Assembly: GCF_018131185.1 (NCBI RefSeq)
Contig: NZ_JAFCJE010000007.1
Span: 62,001-126,000 of the forward strand
DNA length: 64,000 nucleotides
Origin: Bradyrhizobium diazoefficiens
GTDB lineage: Bacteria; Pseudomonadota; Alphaproteobacteria; Rhizobiales; Xanthobacteraceae
Direction of reading: 5' to 3'
Positions 24,259 through 33,302 of the stretch are shown here, piece by piece. The stretch's first letter is position 1; the number at the start of each line of letters is the position of its first letter. A model generated the notes under the pieces. It was given only the letters and a program-made list of their open reading frames with translations, did no database searches and was not told the origin of the DNA. The position numbers were made by a program, and so were the translations under genes.

Positions 24259-24554
24259 AAATCCAGGACGAAGAGATTCGAGCGATTGTCGCGCAGACGC
24301 TGGCCGAGCAACAGAGAGTTCAGCAGGAGAGCATCGACGCCATCGTATTGAAAGCGGTGGCATCGGTCCTGGCCTCGTTCGGGATCGAAGACGATGACCG
24401 CAAAGAGCTCAGAGCTGATTTCCAGCACCTGCGGCGCTGGCGTAAGAGTGTGGAACAGGCCCAGAGTTACACCTTCAAGGCTGTGATCACGGTGATTGCG
24501 ACCGGCCTGATGGGGGCGGTCTGGCTCGGTGTCAAAGTCGTGCTGGGCAAGTGA
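24255..24554 (+). CDS. Lysis-cluster protein with coiled coil and C-terminal membrane anchor
   Basis: The product has 99 residues from GTG 24255 (GTGA overlap). Residues 1-70 are a charged helix (EEIRAIVAQTLAEQQRVQQE), and residues 75-95 form a membrane span (VITVIATGLMGAVWLGVKVV). A soluble head plus a C-terminal anchor could be a holin regulator. It is the fourth gene in a row with overlapping starts. Confidence 0.55.
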   Translation: MKIQDEEIRAIVAQTLAEQQRVQQESIDAIVLKAVASVLASFGIEDDDRKELRADFQHLRRWRKSVEQAQSYTFKAVITVIATGLMGAVWLGVKVVLGK

Positions 24555-24607
24555 CCTCGGCGCCACGGAATCGCCGTCGCAGCATTACCTCGCCAACAGG
24601 TTACCCG

Positions 24608-25036
24608 ATGTACAGAATTCGAACCGTCGATGCGGACGATGACGAAACCGCCGAGATGCTCGGCGATCTGCATCGGCTGACATTCTTCCATGGGGCCTCA
24701 ATGCCGCAATTCGATTTGGGGACGTGGTGGATCGCCTACCACGGCGATGACGCGGTTGCCTTCGCAGGCGTCGTGCCCTCAACGCATGCGCGGAACAGCG
24801 GATATTTCTGCCGCGTCGGGGTCTTGCAGCGGCACTGGGGGCGGGGACTTCAACTCAGGTTGATGCGGGCGATCGAAGTGCGAGCGCGGCGCCTCGGATG
24901 GGACAGCATCGTCTCCGATACGACGGACAATCCGGTATCTGCCAACAATTTCATCCGTGCGGGTTATCGGCTGCACGAGCCCGAGACGCCCTGGGGCTGG
25001 TCGCATACGCTTTACTGGCGGAAGTGGCTGCGCTGA
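24608..25036 (+). CDS. GNAT-family N-acetyltransferase
   Basis: The product has 142 residues from ATG 24608; GTG 24551 overlapping the previous stop is an alternative. RVGVLQRHWGRGLQLRLMRA contains the acetyl-CoA loop (Q-R-H-W-G-R-G, a Q/R-x-x-G-x-G/A match) and NFIRAGYRLHEPE is the typical C-terminal helix-strand. The substrate is unknown. It is the last gene of the prophage block and may be a lysogen-expressed accessory gene. Confidence 0.7.
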   Translation: MYRIRTVDADDDETAEMLGDLHRLTFFHGASMPQFDLGTWWIAYHGDDAVAFAGVVPSTHARNSGYFCRVGVLQRHWGRGLQLRLMRAIEVRARRLGWDSIVSDTTDNPVSANNFIRAGYRLHEPETPWGWSHTLYWRKWLR

Positions 25037-25134
25037 GCAATTGGAGCGGGCTTCCCGTGACGCGGAACGTGACCATCTCATACCAGAGTGGCTGCGCGAG
25101 CCGCGCGTAGCTTCCGTACGCCCGGAAATGTCTA

Positions 25135-25170
25135 ACGGCCCGGCAGCTTGACGGCTGCCGGGCCGTTTCT
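25135..25170 (+). terminator. Intrinsic terminator at the right end of the prophage block
   Basis: ACGGCCCGGCAGC at 25135-25147, loop TTGACG, GCTGCCGGGCCGT at 25154-25166: a perfect 13-bp stem followed by TTTCT. It isolates phage transcription from the catabolic genes starting at 25281. No attachment-site repeat could be identified, because the left end is outside the window. Confidence 0.85.
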
Positions 25171-25280
25171 GCGTTTGGAGTGAAGCGAGCGAGGCACTTG
25201 CGAAGTTGGCGGCGCCGGGCTTTAAGTCTGCTCCTGCAGGAAATTCGGCGGCCATAAGCCGATGTAAGGGAGCGCTATCG

Positions 25281-26549
25281 ATGCCCAACAGACCTCAATT
25301 GCCGGAACGTTCGCCGCGGGCGACCGGAGGCCTGACTGCGCTCGATGGTCTGCTGGTCGTCGATTTCACGCGTGTCGTCGCCGGCCCGGCCTGCACGCAG
25401 ACACTCGCCGACTTCGGCGCGCACGTCATCAAGATCGAAAATCCCGACGGCGGCGACGATACGCGCGCCTATGAGCACGCTGAAATCGGCGGCGAAAGCG
25501 CCGCCTATCTCAGCCTGAACCGCAACAAGCGTGGCATTGCGCTCGATCTCACGGTGCCCGAAGCCCGCGAGATCGCGCTGGATCTGATCCGCAAGGCGGA
25601 TGTGGTCGTGGAGAATTTTTCAAGCGGGGTCATGAAGAAGTTCGGGCTCGACTATGAGACGGTCGCGCCGCTCAATCCTCGGCTGGTCTATTGCTCGATC
25701 TCCGCCTACGGGCGCTCCGGACCGTTCGCCTCGCGCCCCGGCTTCGATCCCATCACGCAGGCAGAGAGCGGCTTCATGTCGCTCAATGGATTTGCCGACG
25801 GCCCGGCGGTTCGTACCGGCCCGCCGATCGTGGACATGGCAACGGGGATATCTGCGTGCAACGCCATCCTGATGGCGCTGCTGGCGCGGGACCGGCTCGG
25901 CCGCGGGCAACAGGTCGAAGTCGCCTTGTTCGACGTCGCAATGGGGATGACCGGCTTCTACGGCATGGCCTATCTTATGAGCGGCGAGAACCCCGGCCGG
26001 TTCGGCAATTCGCCCAGCGGCTCTCCGACTGTCGGCGTCTACGAGGCCTCCGATGGGCCGCTCTATATGGCCTGCGCCAACGACCGGCTCTATCGCCGGC
26101 TCGTGGTCGAGGTGTTCAACCGGCCAGATCTCATCACCGGTCCGCAGTTTGCCACGCGCAAGGACCGTTCCGAGAACAAGGAGCTCCTGCGCGCAGCCAT
26201 CGCGGAGGTCTTTGCCGGCGATACTCTCGAGAACTGGATGGCGAAGATGAAGCAGGCCAATATTCCGGTCGGCTATCTCCGGACAGTCGAGGAGGGGTTC
26301 AACGCACCCGAAGCCCGCGAGCGCCAGCGCTTGAACCGGATCCCGCATCGTACTGCGGAATGGGTGCCCAACATCGAGCCGCCAATTTCCATGAGCCTCA
26401 CCGGCGCGGTCGATCCCGTTGCTGCCCCGCTGTTAGGTGAGCATACCGAGGATGTCTTGCGCAACGTGCTCGGGTATGACGAGCGTCGGATCGCGGAGTT
26501 TAGCCGGAAGGGTGTCTTTGGCTCAGGCAGTCCCTCGGCGCCGGTCTAA
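25281..26549 (+). CDS. CaiB/BaiF family CoA-transferase (class III)
   Basis: The product has 422 residues; AAGGGAG lies 9 bases before ATG 25281. LDGLLVVDFTRVVAGPACTQ and VIKIENPDGGDDTR are the family opening. GFDPITQAESGFM carries the catalytic Asp156 (equivalent to Asp169 of formyl-CoA transferase). It moves CoA between carboxylic acids. It heads a probable operon with the flavin monooxygenase pair at 26679-28481, so it may activate an aromatic or branched acid before or after hydroxylation. Substrate not deducible. Confidence 0.88.
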   Translation: MPNRPQLPERSPRATGGLTALDGLLVVDFTRVVAGPACTQTLADFGAHVIKIENPDGGDDTRAYEHAEIGGESAAYLSLNRNKRGIALDLTVPEAREIALDLIRKADVVVENFSSGVMKKFGLDYETVAPLNPRLVYCSISAYGRSGPFASRPGFDPITQAESGFMSLNGFADGPAVRTGPPIVDMATGISACNAILMALLARDRLGRGQQVEVALFDVAMGMTGFYGMAYLMSGENPGRFGNSPSGSPTVGVYEASDGPLYMACANDRLYRRLVVEVFNRPDLITGPQFATRKDRSENKELLRAAIAEVFAGDTLENWMAKMKQANIPVGYLRTVEEGFNAPEARERQRLNRIPHRTAEWVPNIEPPISMSLTGAVDPVAAPLLGEHTEDVLRNVLGYDERRIAEFSRKGVFGSGSPSAPV

Positions 26550-26678
26550 GCCTGAGCGGTCAACCCTCATGGCACCCGGCTTCGGCCGGCGTGCGAATCG
26601 ATGCGGCGCGATGCCAGCTGCATTGGCTTGATTTGGCGATGGGGCGGCCGCATAAATGCAGGAAAGCGAGGGACACGA

Positions 26679-27908
26679 ATGGCGCCTGGTCGAAAGCCGA
26701 GCATGGGTCAGCCCACCGGGCCGGACGCCGGCGAGCACGCCCATGCGGCAATGATCGCGAAGGCTGCGGCCCTGCTGCCGCGACTCCGAGAGAGGGCGGC
26801 GCGGACAGAGGAGCTGCGGCATCTGCCGTCGGAAACCGAAAGGGATCTCCACGACGGTGGTTTATTCCGGATGCTCCAACCGGCGCGGATTGGCGGCGCC
26901 GAGCTTGATTATGTCGCCCTGGTCGACTGCGCGGAGCTGCTCGGACAAGCGGACGCTTCGGTCGCCTGGAATCTCGCCAATCTGGCGAGCCATCACTGGA
27001 TGCTCGGCATGTTCGAGCATAAGGCGCAGGATCTTGTCTGGGGCCGTGATCCGGATGCGCTGATTGCATCCTCGTTCATTTTCCCCGCCGGACGCGCCAC
27101 GAAAGTCGAGGGGGGATACCGGCTGCACGGCAGCTGGCCGTTCTCCTCCGGTGTAGCCTCCTGCGACTGGAATATGCTTGCGAGCGTGGTCTACTCCGAC
27201 GACGAGGCCGATGGCATCGAGTATCGCATCTTTCTGCTGCCAAAAGCCGATTACAAGGTGCTGGACACCTGGAACGTCGCGGGACTGCGCGGGACGGGAT
27301 CTTGCGACGTGGAGGTCAGGGATGCCTTCGTGGCTGACCACATGACGGTTGCGGTCGGCGATCTCTCGGGCGGCCCGACGCCGGGAAGCAAGATCAATCC
27401 AAATCCGCTGTATGCGCTCCCCGTATTCTCGCTGTTCCCATACGTCCTTTCCGGGGTTGCGCTGGGCAATGCGCAGGCGTGCCTCGACGATTATACGGAG
27501 GTCGCGCGTCATCGCATTTCGACCTACAACCGCGCCAAGCTGAGCGATTTTCAGAGCACTCAGATCAAGATCGCAGAAGCCTCGGCGAAGATCGATGCCG
27601 CGCGCCTGATCATGCGGTCGGCATGCCTGGATGCCATGGAGGACGCGCGGCGCGGTCACGTCCCTGATATGGCAAAAAAGACCCGATATCGACGCGATGG
27701 ATCTTTTTCAGTGAACCTGTGCACGGACGCGGTCTCGATGCTGTTTGCCGCGAGCGGTGCGCGCGGGCTGTTCACGACTGGTGTGTTGCAGCGGCAATTC
27801 CGCGATGCTCACGCGATCAACTCGCATCTCGCATTCAACTTCGATGCGGCCGGGACCAATTATGGACGCGTGGCGCTGGGCCTGCCGTCCGAGAATCTCA
27901 CGCTGTGA
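26679..27908 (+). CDS. Flavin-dependent monooxygenase, oxygenase component (acyl-CoA dehydrogenase fold)
   Basis: The product has 409 residues from ATG 26679 (GAGGGA upstream). The fold is that of acyl-CoA dehydrogenases, but the motifs (PARIGGAELDYVALVDCAEL, SVAWNLANLASHHWMLGMFE, GSWPFSSGVASCDW, WNVAGLRGTGSCDVEVRDAF) place it with the two-component hydroxylases such as HsaA and HpaB of the C2 type. These use reduced flavin to hydroxylate aromatic or related substrates. The flavin reductase partner follows after 9 bases. Substrate unknown; a phenolic or heterocyclic ring is likely. Confidence 0.78.
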   Translation: MAPGRKPSMGQPTGPDAGEHAHAAMIAKAAALLPRLRERAARTEELRHLPSETERDLHDGGLFRMLQPARIGGAELDYVALVDCAELLGQADASVAWNLANLASHHWMLGMFEHKAQDLVWGRDPDALIASSFIFPAGRATKVEGGYRLHGSWPFSSGVASCDWNMLASVVYSDDEADGIEYRIFLLPKADYKVLDTWNVAGLRGTGSCDVEVRDAFVADHMTVAVGDLSGGPTPGSKINPNPLYALPVFSLFPYVLSGVALGNAQACLDDYTEVARHRISTYNRAKLSDFQSTQIKIAEASAKIDAARLIMRSACLDAMEDARRGHVPDMAKKTRYRRDGSFSVNLCTDAVSMLFAASGARGLFTTGVLQRQFRDAHAINSHLAFNFDAAGTNYGRVALGLPSENLTL

Positions 27909-27917
27909 GGCCGGCTG

Positions 27918-28481
27918 ATGAGTGATCTGCCGCAGCAGCCCCGCGTTTCCGACCCCGCCAACGAGTTCGCGAGCGATAACTCGCAGATCGATCCCCGCGA
28001 CTTTCGCAATGCCCTCGGAACCTATGCAACGGGCGTGACGATCATCACGGCCGCAGCGCCTGACGGCAAACCTTACGGGCTGACGTGCAATTCGTTCGCC
28101 TCGGTGTCGCTGAATCCCCCGCTGGTTCTCTGGAGCCTTGTCGTTTATTCCTCGAGCCTGACCATCTTCCAGAACGCCAGCCATTTCACGGTCAACGTGC
28201 TTGGCGCCTCCCAGCAGGCACTTGCGAGCAAATTCGCCAAATCGTCGGATGACAAGTTCACCGGTGTGGACTGGACGCCGGGCCTCGGCATGGCACCGGT
28301 CCTTGCAGAAAGCGTCGCCAACTTCCAATGCCGCTCCGTGAATCGCTATTATGGCGGCGACCACGTGATCTTTCTCGGCGCGGTCGAGGCCTATACCTAC
28401 AATGCGCGGGAGCCGCTGCTCTTCGCGCGGGGGGCGTTCGGCCGATTTCTCGCGGACGACGAGCGCAAAAAGTCCCCTTAG
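27918..28481 (+). CDS. Flavin reductase component
   Basis: The product has 187 residues. DFRNALGTYATGVTIITAAA, YGLTCNSFASVSLNPPLVLW and FTVNVLGASQQALASKFAK are the FMN-binding core of the flavin reductase (HpaC/HsaB-like) family. The final GDHVIFLGAVEAY and PLLFARGAFGRF are also typical. It supplies reduced flavin to the oxygenase encoded immediately upstream, completing a two-component monooxygenase. N-terminal 30 residues are extra and disordered. Confidence 0.88.
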   Translation: MSDLPQQPRVSDPANEFASDNSQIDPRDFRNALGTYATGVTIITAAAPDGKPYGLTCNSFASVSLNPPLVLWSLVVYSSSLTIFQNASHFTVNVLGASQQALASKFAKSSDDKFTGVDWTPGLGMAPVLAESVANFQCRSVNRYYGGDHVIFLGAVEAYTYNAREPLLFARGAFGRFLADDERKKSP

Positions 28482-28503
28482 CGTGCTTCAGGCGATGGAT
28501 GGC

Positions 28504-29412
28504 CTAACGCTCCGCCGCTGAAAGCTTGTAAATTTCCAGCGCGTCGGCTTCCGCGCCGCGCGCCGCCTTCGCCAGCCTGAAGAGTTGGCCCGCAAGCGAG
28601 GCCATTGGCACAGGCGTCGACGTCGCCTGTGCGACGTCGACGACCGTATCGAGATCCTTGAGCATCGTTGCAATGTGGCCAAGGGGTGGCGAGTGAATGC
28701 CTTGGGCCATCCGCGGCACGAAAAGCTGTAGTGGAATGGAGTCTGCAAAGCCGCCAGCGAGGGCTTCGGGCAAGCGATTGGCATCAATTCCCGCGTTCGC
28801 GGCCAAACGTGTGGCTTCCGCGAGAACGGCCATCGCGCAACCGACGATCACCTGATTGCAGAGTTTTGTGGTCTGGCCGGCGCCGGTCGGGCCCATGTGG
28901 GTGAATCTGCGCGCCATGGACAACACGTAGGGCCGTACCCTCTCGATGTCAGCAGCTTCTCCACCGGCCATGATTGCAAGCGTGCCTTCCTCGGCTCCCT
29001 TCGTGCCGCCGGAAACCGGTGCGTCGATCCAGCCGGCGCCATTGGCGTCTTTCAGTCGCTTTGCGAGGCTGCGTGCGGCGTCGGGATGTATCGACGAGAA
29101 GTCGACGACAAGCTTGCCAGCGCCGGATGCCGCTGCCAGCCCCTCGGGCCCGAAGATCACGTCTTCGACCGCCGCCGCATCGGTCACGCACATGAAGGCA
29201 ATATCGGAGTTGATCAGGAGATCGCGCGGCGTGGCTGCGCGCTTGGCACCGGCTTCGACGAGCGCGGCCACCTTGCCCTCCGAACGGTTCCAGGCAGTGA
29301 CCTGATAGCCGGCCGTGAGCAGGCGTCGGGTCATCGGTGTTCCCATCAGCCCGAGGCCGAGATAACCAAGCCTCTCGGCGCCTTGCGGGTTTGCCTTGCT
29401 CGCATCAGCCAT
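28504..29412 (-). CDS. NAD(P)-dependent 3-hydroxyacid dehydrogenase (3-hydroxyisobutyrate dehydrogenase-like)
   Basis: The product has 302 residues; GGAGGCA lies just before ATG 29412. The Rossmann motif GLGLMGTPMTRRL is at about residues 18-30, the substrate signature DAPVSGGTKGAEEGTL at about 128, and the catalytic Lys block GPTGAGQTTKLCNQ near 177. It oxidises beta-hydroxyacids or reduces semialdehydes. It converges on the flavin reductase gene with a 22-base gap. It probably takes part in the same catabolism but is transcribed separately. Confidence 0.88.
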   Translation of the reverse strand: MADASKANPQGAERLGYLGLGLMGTPMTRRLLTAGYQVTAWNRSEGKVAALVEAGAKRAATPRDLLINSDIAFMCVTDAAAVEDVIFGPEGLAAASGAGKLVVDFSSIHPDAARSLAKRLKDANGAGWIDAPVSGGTKGAEEGTLAIMAGGEAADIERVRPYVLSMARRFTHMGPTGAGQTTKLCNQVIVGCAMAVLAEATRLAANAGIDANRLPEALAGGFADSIPLQLFVPRMAQGIHSPPLGHIATMLKDLDTVVDVAQATSTPVPMASLAGQLFRLAKAARGAEADALEIYKLSAAER

Positions 29413-29576
29413 AGGTTGCCTCCTTCTGCCGCAGCGGCGCCCTTTATCATACATTGCGCGGCGGGCGACGAAACCATCGGCCTCGCATGGCTTGCCTGAT
29501 TGTTTGAACCATGAAACATTTGAGGCGGTCGGGTTGAGGTGGCGCCGGTCGGCGCCGGAGCAGCGGAGTGGGCACG

Positions 29577-30560
29577 ATGCGAACCGTTTCGAAGTGGATC
29601 CTGGCTTTGGGGGCGGCGGCGGCCGTGAGCGCGGGGGCAACCTCGTCATGGGCGCAGCAGACGATCCGCGTCGGCTGGACGATTCCAGCCGAGGAATCCA
29701 AATACTGGATGATGCGCCGCGCGGCTGAATTTCCCAATCTCGGCAAGACCTATAACATCGAATGGACCCAGTTTCAGGGCACCGCGCCGATGACGCAGGC
29801 CTTGGCGGCCGGCGCGCTCGACTGCGCAACGCAGGCGCCGCTGTCGCTGTCCAATGGTGTCGTGGGCGGCAACCTCAAAGCCTATATCGTGGCGCAGCAC
29901 GTGTTCGAGAAGCCTGGCGGTTTCTCGGTCTATTGGGCCGTCAAGGATGACTCGCCGATCAAGACGATCGCCGATCTCAAGGGCAAGACGGTCGGCATTT
30001 CCGTGATCGGCGGCGGCACGCAAGGTCCGTTCAACCTGCTCCTAAAGCAGAATGGTGTGGATCCGGCCAAGGATATCAAGCTCGTCGAGGTCGGCTTTGC
30101 GGTGTCCGAGGATGCGCTGCGCCAGGGCCGCGTCGATGCCGTCAACATGAATCAGCCATTTGCCGCACGCGCGGAGGCGAAGGGCGGCACGAGAAAACTG
30201 TTCTCACTGTCGGAGGCCATGCCGAACATCGTGCATATCCTGGAAGCCTGCCGGGCCGATTTCGTCGACAAGAACCCTGAAGCGGTCAAGGCCTATGTCC
30301 GCGACATCACGTCAGGAATGAAGAAGGCGTTGGCGAACCGGGAGGAGACCTTGAAGGTCGTCAATGAAGTTCTGAAAGCGCCTATCCCGGTGCTCGAGAC
30401 CTATCTGCTTAAGGACAACGATTTCGGCCGTGATCCTGGCGCGGCGCCGAACTTCCCCGCGATCCAGAAGATGCTGGACATCTACGCGGAGACCGGAATG
30501 CTGCCGAAACTGGATGTTGCACAGTTCAAGCATCCGTCGATCGTCGCTCCCCTGGAATAG
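29577..30560 (+). CDS. ABC transporter substrate-binding protein (NMT1/SsuA type)
   Basis: The product has 327 residues from ATG 29577 (GGAG 9 bases upstream). A Sec signal peptide (MRTVSKWILALGAAAAVSAG) has a cleavage site after SWA. QTIRVGWTIPAEESKYWM, GALDCATQAPLSLSNGV and KGKTVGISVIGGGTQG belong to the NMT1-like family that binds sulfonates, pyrimidines, phthalates and similar small anions. It is the first gene of an operon reaching to 35934. A stable hairpin directly behind it probably raises its transcript level above that of the membrane genes. Confidence 0.85.
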   Translation: MRTVSKWILALGAAAAVSAGATSSWAQQTIRVGWTIPAEESKYWMMRRAAEFPNLGKTYNIEWTQFQGTAPMTQALAAGALDCATQAPLSLSNGVVGGNLKAYIVAQHVFEKPGGFSVYWAVKDDSPIKTIADLKGKTVGISVIGGGTQGPFNLLLKQNGVDPAKDIKLVEVGFAVSEDALRQGRVDAVNMNQPFAARAEAKGGTRKLFSLSEAMPNIVHILEACRADFVDKNPEAVKAYVRDITSGMKKALANREETLKVVNEVLKAPIPVLETYLLKDNDFGRDPGAAPNFPAIQKMLDIYAETGMLPKLDVAQFKHPSIVAPLE

Positions 30561-30595
30561 ACGAGCGATCGTGCGATCCGAACGAGGAGCTCGCG

Positions 30596-30618
30596 GCGTC
30601 CCGGATGATCCGGGACGC
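30596..30618 (+). other. RNA hairpin between binding-protein and dehydratase genes
   Basis: GCGTCCCGGA, loop TGA, TCCGGGACGC: a perfect 10-bp stem with no T-run. Such hairpins after periplasmic binding protein genes commonly stabilise the upstream message. Confidence 0.6.
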
Positions 30619-30638
30619 GGCACGAAGAAGATGCACGC

Positions 30639-32333
30639 ATGAAGAAGTTGCGATCACGGGTCACGACAGACGGCCTCGACCGGGCCCCGCACCGTGCATT
30701 CATGCGCGCGATGGGGCTCGACGATGCCGCGATCGCGAAACCGATGGTGGGCGTCGTCAGCATGAAGGGCGAGCAGACGCCCTGCAACATGACCCACGAC
30801 TTCCAGGTGGCTGCGGCCAAAACCGGAATTGAGGAGGCCGGCGGCACGCCGCGCGAATTCTCGACCGTGTCGGTTTCGGACGGCATCAGCATGAATCACG
30901 AGGGAATGAAGTTTTCGCTGTTTTCGCGCGAACTGATCGCCGACTCGATCGAGGCCGTCGTCCATGGTCTGGCCTACGACGCGCTGATCGGATACGGCGG
31001 ATGCGACAAGACCCTTCCTGGCGTGATGATGGGCATGGTTCGTTGCAACGTACCCTCCATCTTCATCTATGGCGGCAGCTCGCTTCCGGGCCGGGTGGAT
31101 GGGCGGACGCTGACGGTGCTCGACTCCTATGAGGCTGTCGGCAGCTTCATGACGGGTGAGATCGACGGCGCCACGCTCGAGCGGATCGAGCGTGCCTGCC
31201 TGCCGACGATCGGCGCGTGCGCCGGTCAGTTCACCGCCAACACCATGGGAATGGTCTCGGAGGCGATGGGGCTGACCATTCCCAACGTCTCGATGGTGCC
31301 CGGTGTCTATGCCGAACGCGCACAGATCTCGCGACGGGCCGGCCGCCTGATCATGGAGATGCTGGAGCGTGGCGGGCCGTTGCCGCGCGACATCGTGACG
31401 CGGAAGTCCCTGGAGAACGGCGCGGCGATCGTTGCTGCGACCGGCGGCTCGACCAATGCCGCTCTGCATCTGCCGGCGATCGCGAACGAGGCGGGCATTG
31501 TATTCGGGATCGACGATGTGGGCGAGGTCTTTGCCAGGACACCGCTGATCGGAAATCTGCGCCCCGGGGGAAAATACACGGCGAAGGATGTGTACGACAT
31601 CGGCGGAGCCGCCGTGGTGATCCGCGAGCTGATTCAGAGCGGTCACATCGACGGCAGCTGCATCACCATCACAGGGCGCTCGCTTGCTGAAGAATACGGT
31701 GCAGCCAACGCGCCGGACGGCGAGGTGGTTTACGCGTCTGCCGCGCCGATCATGCCTGACGGCGGCGTGGCGGTGCTGAAGGGAAATCTCTGCCCCGATG
31801 GTGCGGTGATCAAGGTCGCAGGTTTGAAGAGCCAGTTCTTCGAAGGCGTGGCGCGCGTGTTCGAAGATGAGGAAGGCTGCGTCAAAGCCGTACGGGATCG
31901 CAGCTACAAGGCAGGCGAGGTGCTTGTGATCCGAAACGAAGGGCCGGTCGGTGGCCCCGGCATGCGCGAGATGCTCGGTGTCACCGCGCTGATCTACGGG
32001 CAGGGCATGGGCGAAAAGGTGGCGCTGATCACCGATGGCCGGTTCTCCGGCGCGACCCGCGGTATGTGCATCGGCTACGTGGCCCCCGAAGCCTTTGTCG
32101 GTGGTCCGCTCGCGCTCGTTCGCGACGGTGACAGGATCCGGATTGATGCCGCAAACCGGCGGATGGATGTGCTGCTCGACGAGCAGGAACTCACCACGCG
32201 GCGGCGAGATTGGAAGCAGCGTCCGCCGCGTCACCGTGCAGGCGCTCTTGCAAAATATGCGCGGCTGGTTGGGCAAGCGCCAGGCGGAGCCGTGACGCAT
32301 GAAGGCCCGGCAGAATGGCCGTGGTTCGAATGA
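30639..32333 (+). CDS. Dihydroxy-acid/sugar-acid dehydratase of the IlvD/EDD family
   Basis: The product has 564 residues, normal for the family. Iron-sulfur cysteines are present: C49 in EQTPCNMTH, C122 in GYGGCDKTLPG (with the carbamylated-Lys candidate K124), and C194 in GACAGQFTANTMG. The C-terminal active-site block GRFSGATRGMCIGYVAPEA is intact. The reaction is dehydration of a 2,3-dihydroxy acid to a 2-keto acid. Location inside an uptake operon, not with ilv genes, argues for a catabolic paralogue and not the branched-chain amino acid enzyme. No symbol is assigned for that reason. Confidence 0.85.
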   Translation: MKKLRSRVTTDGLDRAPHRAFMRAMGLDDAAIAKPMVGVVSMKGEQTPCNMTHDFQVAAAKTGIEEAGGTPREFSTVSVSDGISMNHEGMKFSLFSRELIADSIEAVVHGLAYDALIGYGGCDKTLPGVMMGMVRCNVPSIFIYGGSSLPGRVDGRTLTVLDSYEAVGSFMTGEIDGATLERIERACLPTIGACAGQFTANTMGMVSEAMGLTIPNVSMVPGVYAERAQISRRAGRLIMEMLERGGPLPRDIVTRKSLENGAAIVAATGGSTNAALHLPAIANEAGIVFGIDDVGEVFARTPLIGNLRPGGKYTAKDVYDIGGAAVVIRELIQSGHIDGSCITITGRSLAEEYGAANAPDGEVVYASAAPIMPDGGVAVLKGNLCPDGAVIKVAGLKSQFFEGVARVFEDEEGCVKAVRDRSYKAGEVLVIRNEGPVGGPGMREMLGVTALIYGQGMGEKVALITDGRFSGATRGMCIGYVAPEAFVGGPLALVRDGDRIRIDAANRRMDVLLDEQELTTRRRDWKQRPPRHRAGALAKYARLVGQAPGGAVTHEGPAEWPWFE

Positions 32334-32456
32334 CGCACCGCACGGGTGCTAAAATGGCCGCCTGTCTGGCAGGTTTCTTGCTAAGCTCGTGCCGCTGACG
32401 GAGAACGTTCAGCAGGTTCGTCGAAGAATGTTCGCGCGCGTGGGGCGAGAGACGGG

Positions 32457-33302
32457 ATGACGGTAGTGCCGGCGAGATCGAGCGAATGGGTGAGACCGGT
32501 GACATCACACGAGCCGGCTTCTGCGATCATCGAGATCGACCGCGTCTCGCAGGTCTTTCAGACCTCGGCGCGCAAGGATCATGTGGCGCTTTCGGACATC
32601 TCGCTGACGATCGAGGAGGGGGCCTTCGTCTCCATCCTCGGTCCGTCCGGTTGCGGCAAGTCGACACTGCTTTACATCGTCGGCGGTTTTGTCAGCCCGA
32701 CCAGCGGTGCGGCAAAGATCAAGGGTCATGCGATCACGGGGCCCGGTCCGGATCGCGGACCGGTGTTCCAGGAGTTTGCCCTATTCCCCTGGAAGACCGT
32801 GCTGGGCAATGTGATGTATGGCCCGCGTCAGCAAGGTGTGCGCGCCACTGAGGCGGAAGCGCAGAGCCGGACCTTGATCGAGATGGTCGGCCTCAAGGGC
32901 TTTGAAAATTTCTATCCCAAGGAATTGTCGGGCGGCATGAAGCAGCGCGTCGCGCTGGCGCGGACGCTTGCCTACCATCCAGAAGTGCTGCTGATGGACG
33001 AGCCGTTCGGGGCGCTCGACGCACACACCAGGACACGCCTGCAGAACGACCTTCTGAACATCTGGGAACGTGATCGCAAGACGGTGCTGTTCGTCACTCA
33101 CTCGGTTGACGAGGCCGTCTTTCTCTCGGACAAGGTCGTGATGATGTCGAAATCTCCCGGCCGCATCCGGCAGGTGATCGACATCGATCTGCCGCGTCCG
33201 CGCCGCCGCAACGAGCTGTTACTCGATCCGCGCTACCAGAAATACGTCGTGGATATCGAGCGAATGTTCGATGAAGGCGAGGAAGGCGGGCCTGCCTCAT
33301 GA
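32457..33302 (+). CDS. ABC transporter ATP-binding protein (SsuB/TauB type)
   Basis: The product has 281 residues. Walker A GPSGCGKST, signature LSGGMKQRVALARTL, Walker B VLLMDEPFGALD and the switch FVTHSVDEA are all present. The C-terminal extension (residues 240-281) is usual for this subgroup. It energises uptake with the two permeases that follow, whose starts overlap in ATGA fashion. The first 25 residues are an extra tail; an internal start is possible. Confidence 0.92.
   Translation: MTVVPARSSEWVRPVTSHEPASAIIEIDRVSQVFQTSARKDHVALSDISLTIEEGAFVSILGPSGCGKSTLLYIVGGFVSPTSGAAKIKGHAITGPGPDRGPVFQEFALFPWKTVLGNVMYGPRQQGVRATEAEAQSRTLIEMVGLKGFENFYPKELSGGMKQRVALARTLAYHPEVLLMDEPFGALDAHTRTRLQNDLLNIWERDRKTVLFVTHSVDEAVFLSDKVVMMSKSPGRIRQVIDIDLPRPRRRNELLLDPRYQKYVVDIERMFDEGEEGGPAS

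Noticed and set aside
1..25170. Integrase, attachment site, CRISPR array, insertion sequence or tRNA
   Set aside because: None could be recognised. The left end of the prophage is outside the window, no repeated spacers occur, and no transposase motif is visible in any cargo segment.
30639..32333. Assignment of the dehydratase as the housekeeping ilvD
   Set aside because: Motifs fit the family, but the gene sits in an uptake/catabolic operon, so a catabolic paralogue is more likely and no symbol is given.
32402..32440. GTTC repeats upstream of the ABC ATPase as a LexA box
   Set aside because: Spacing between GTTC elements is 5 and 10 bases, not 7.
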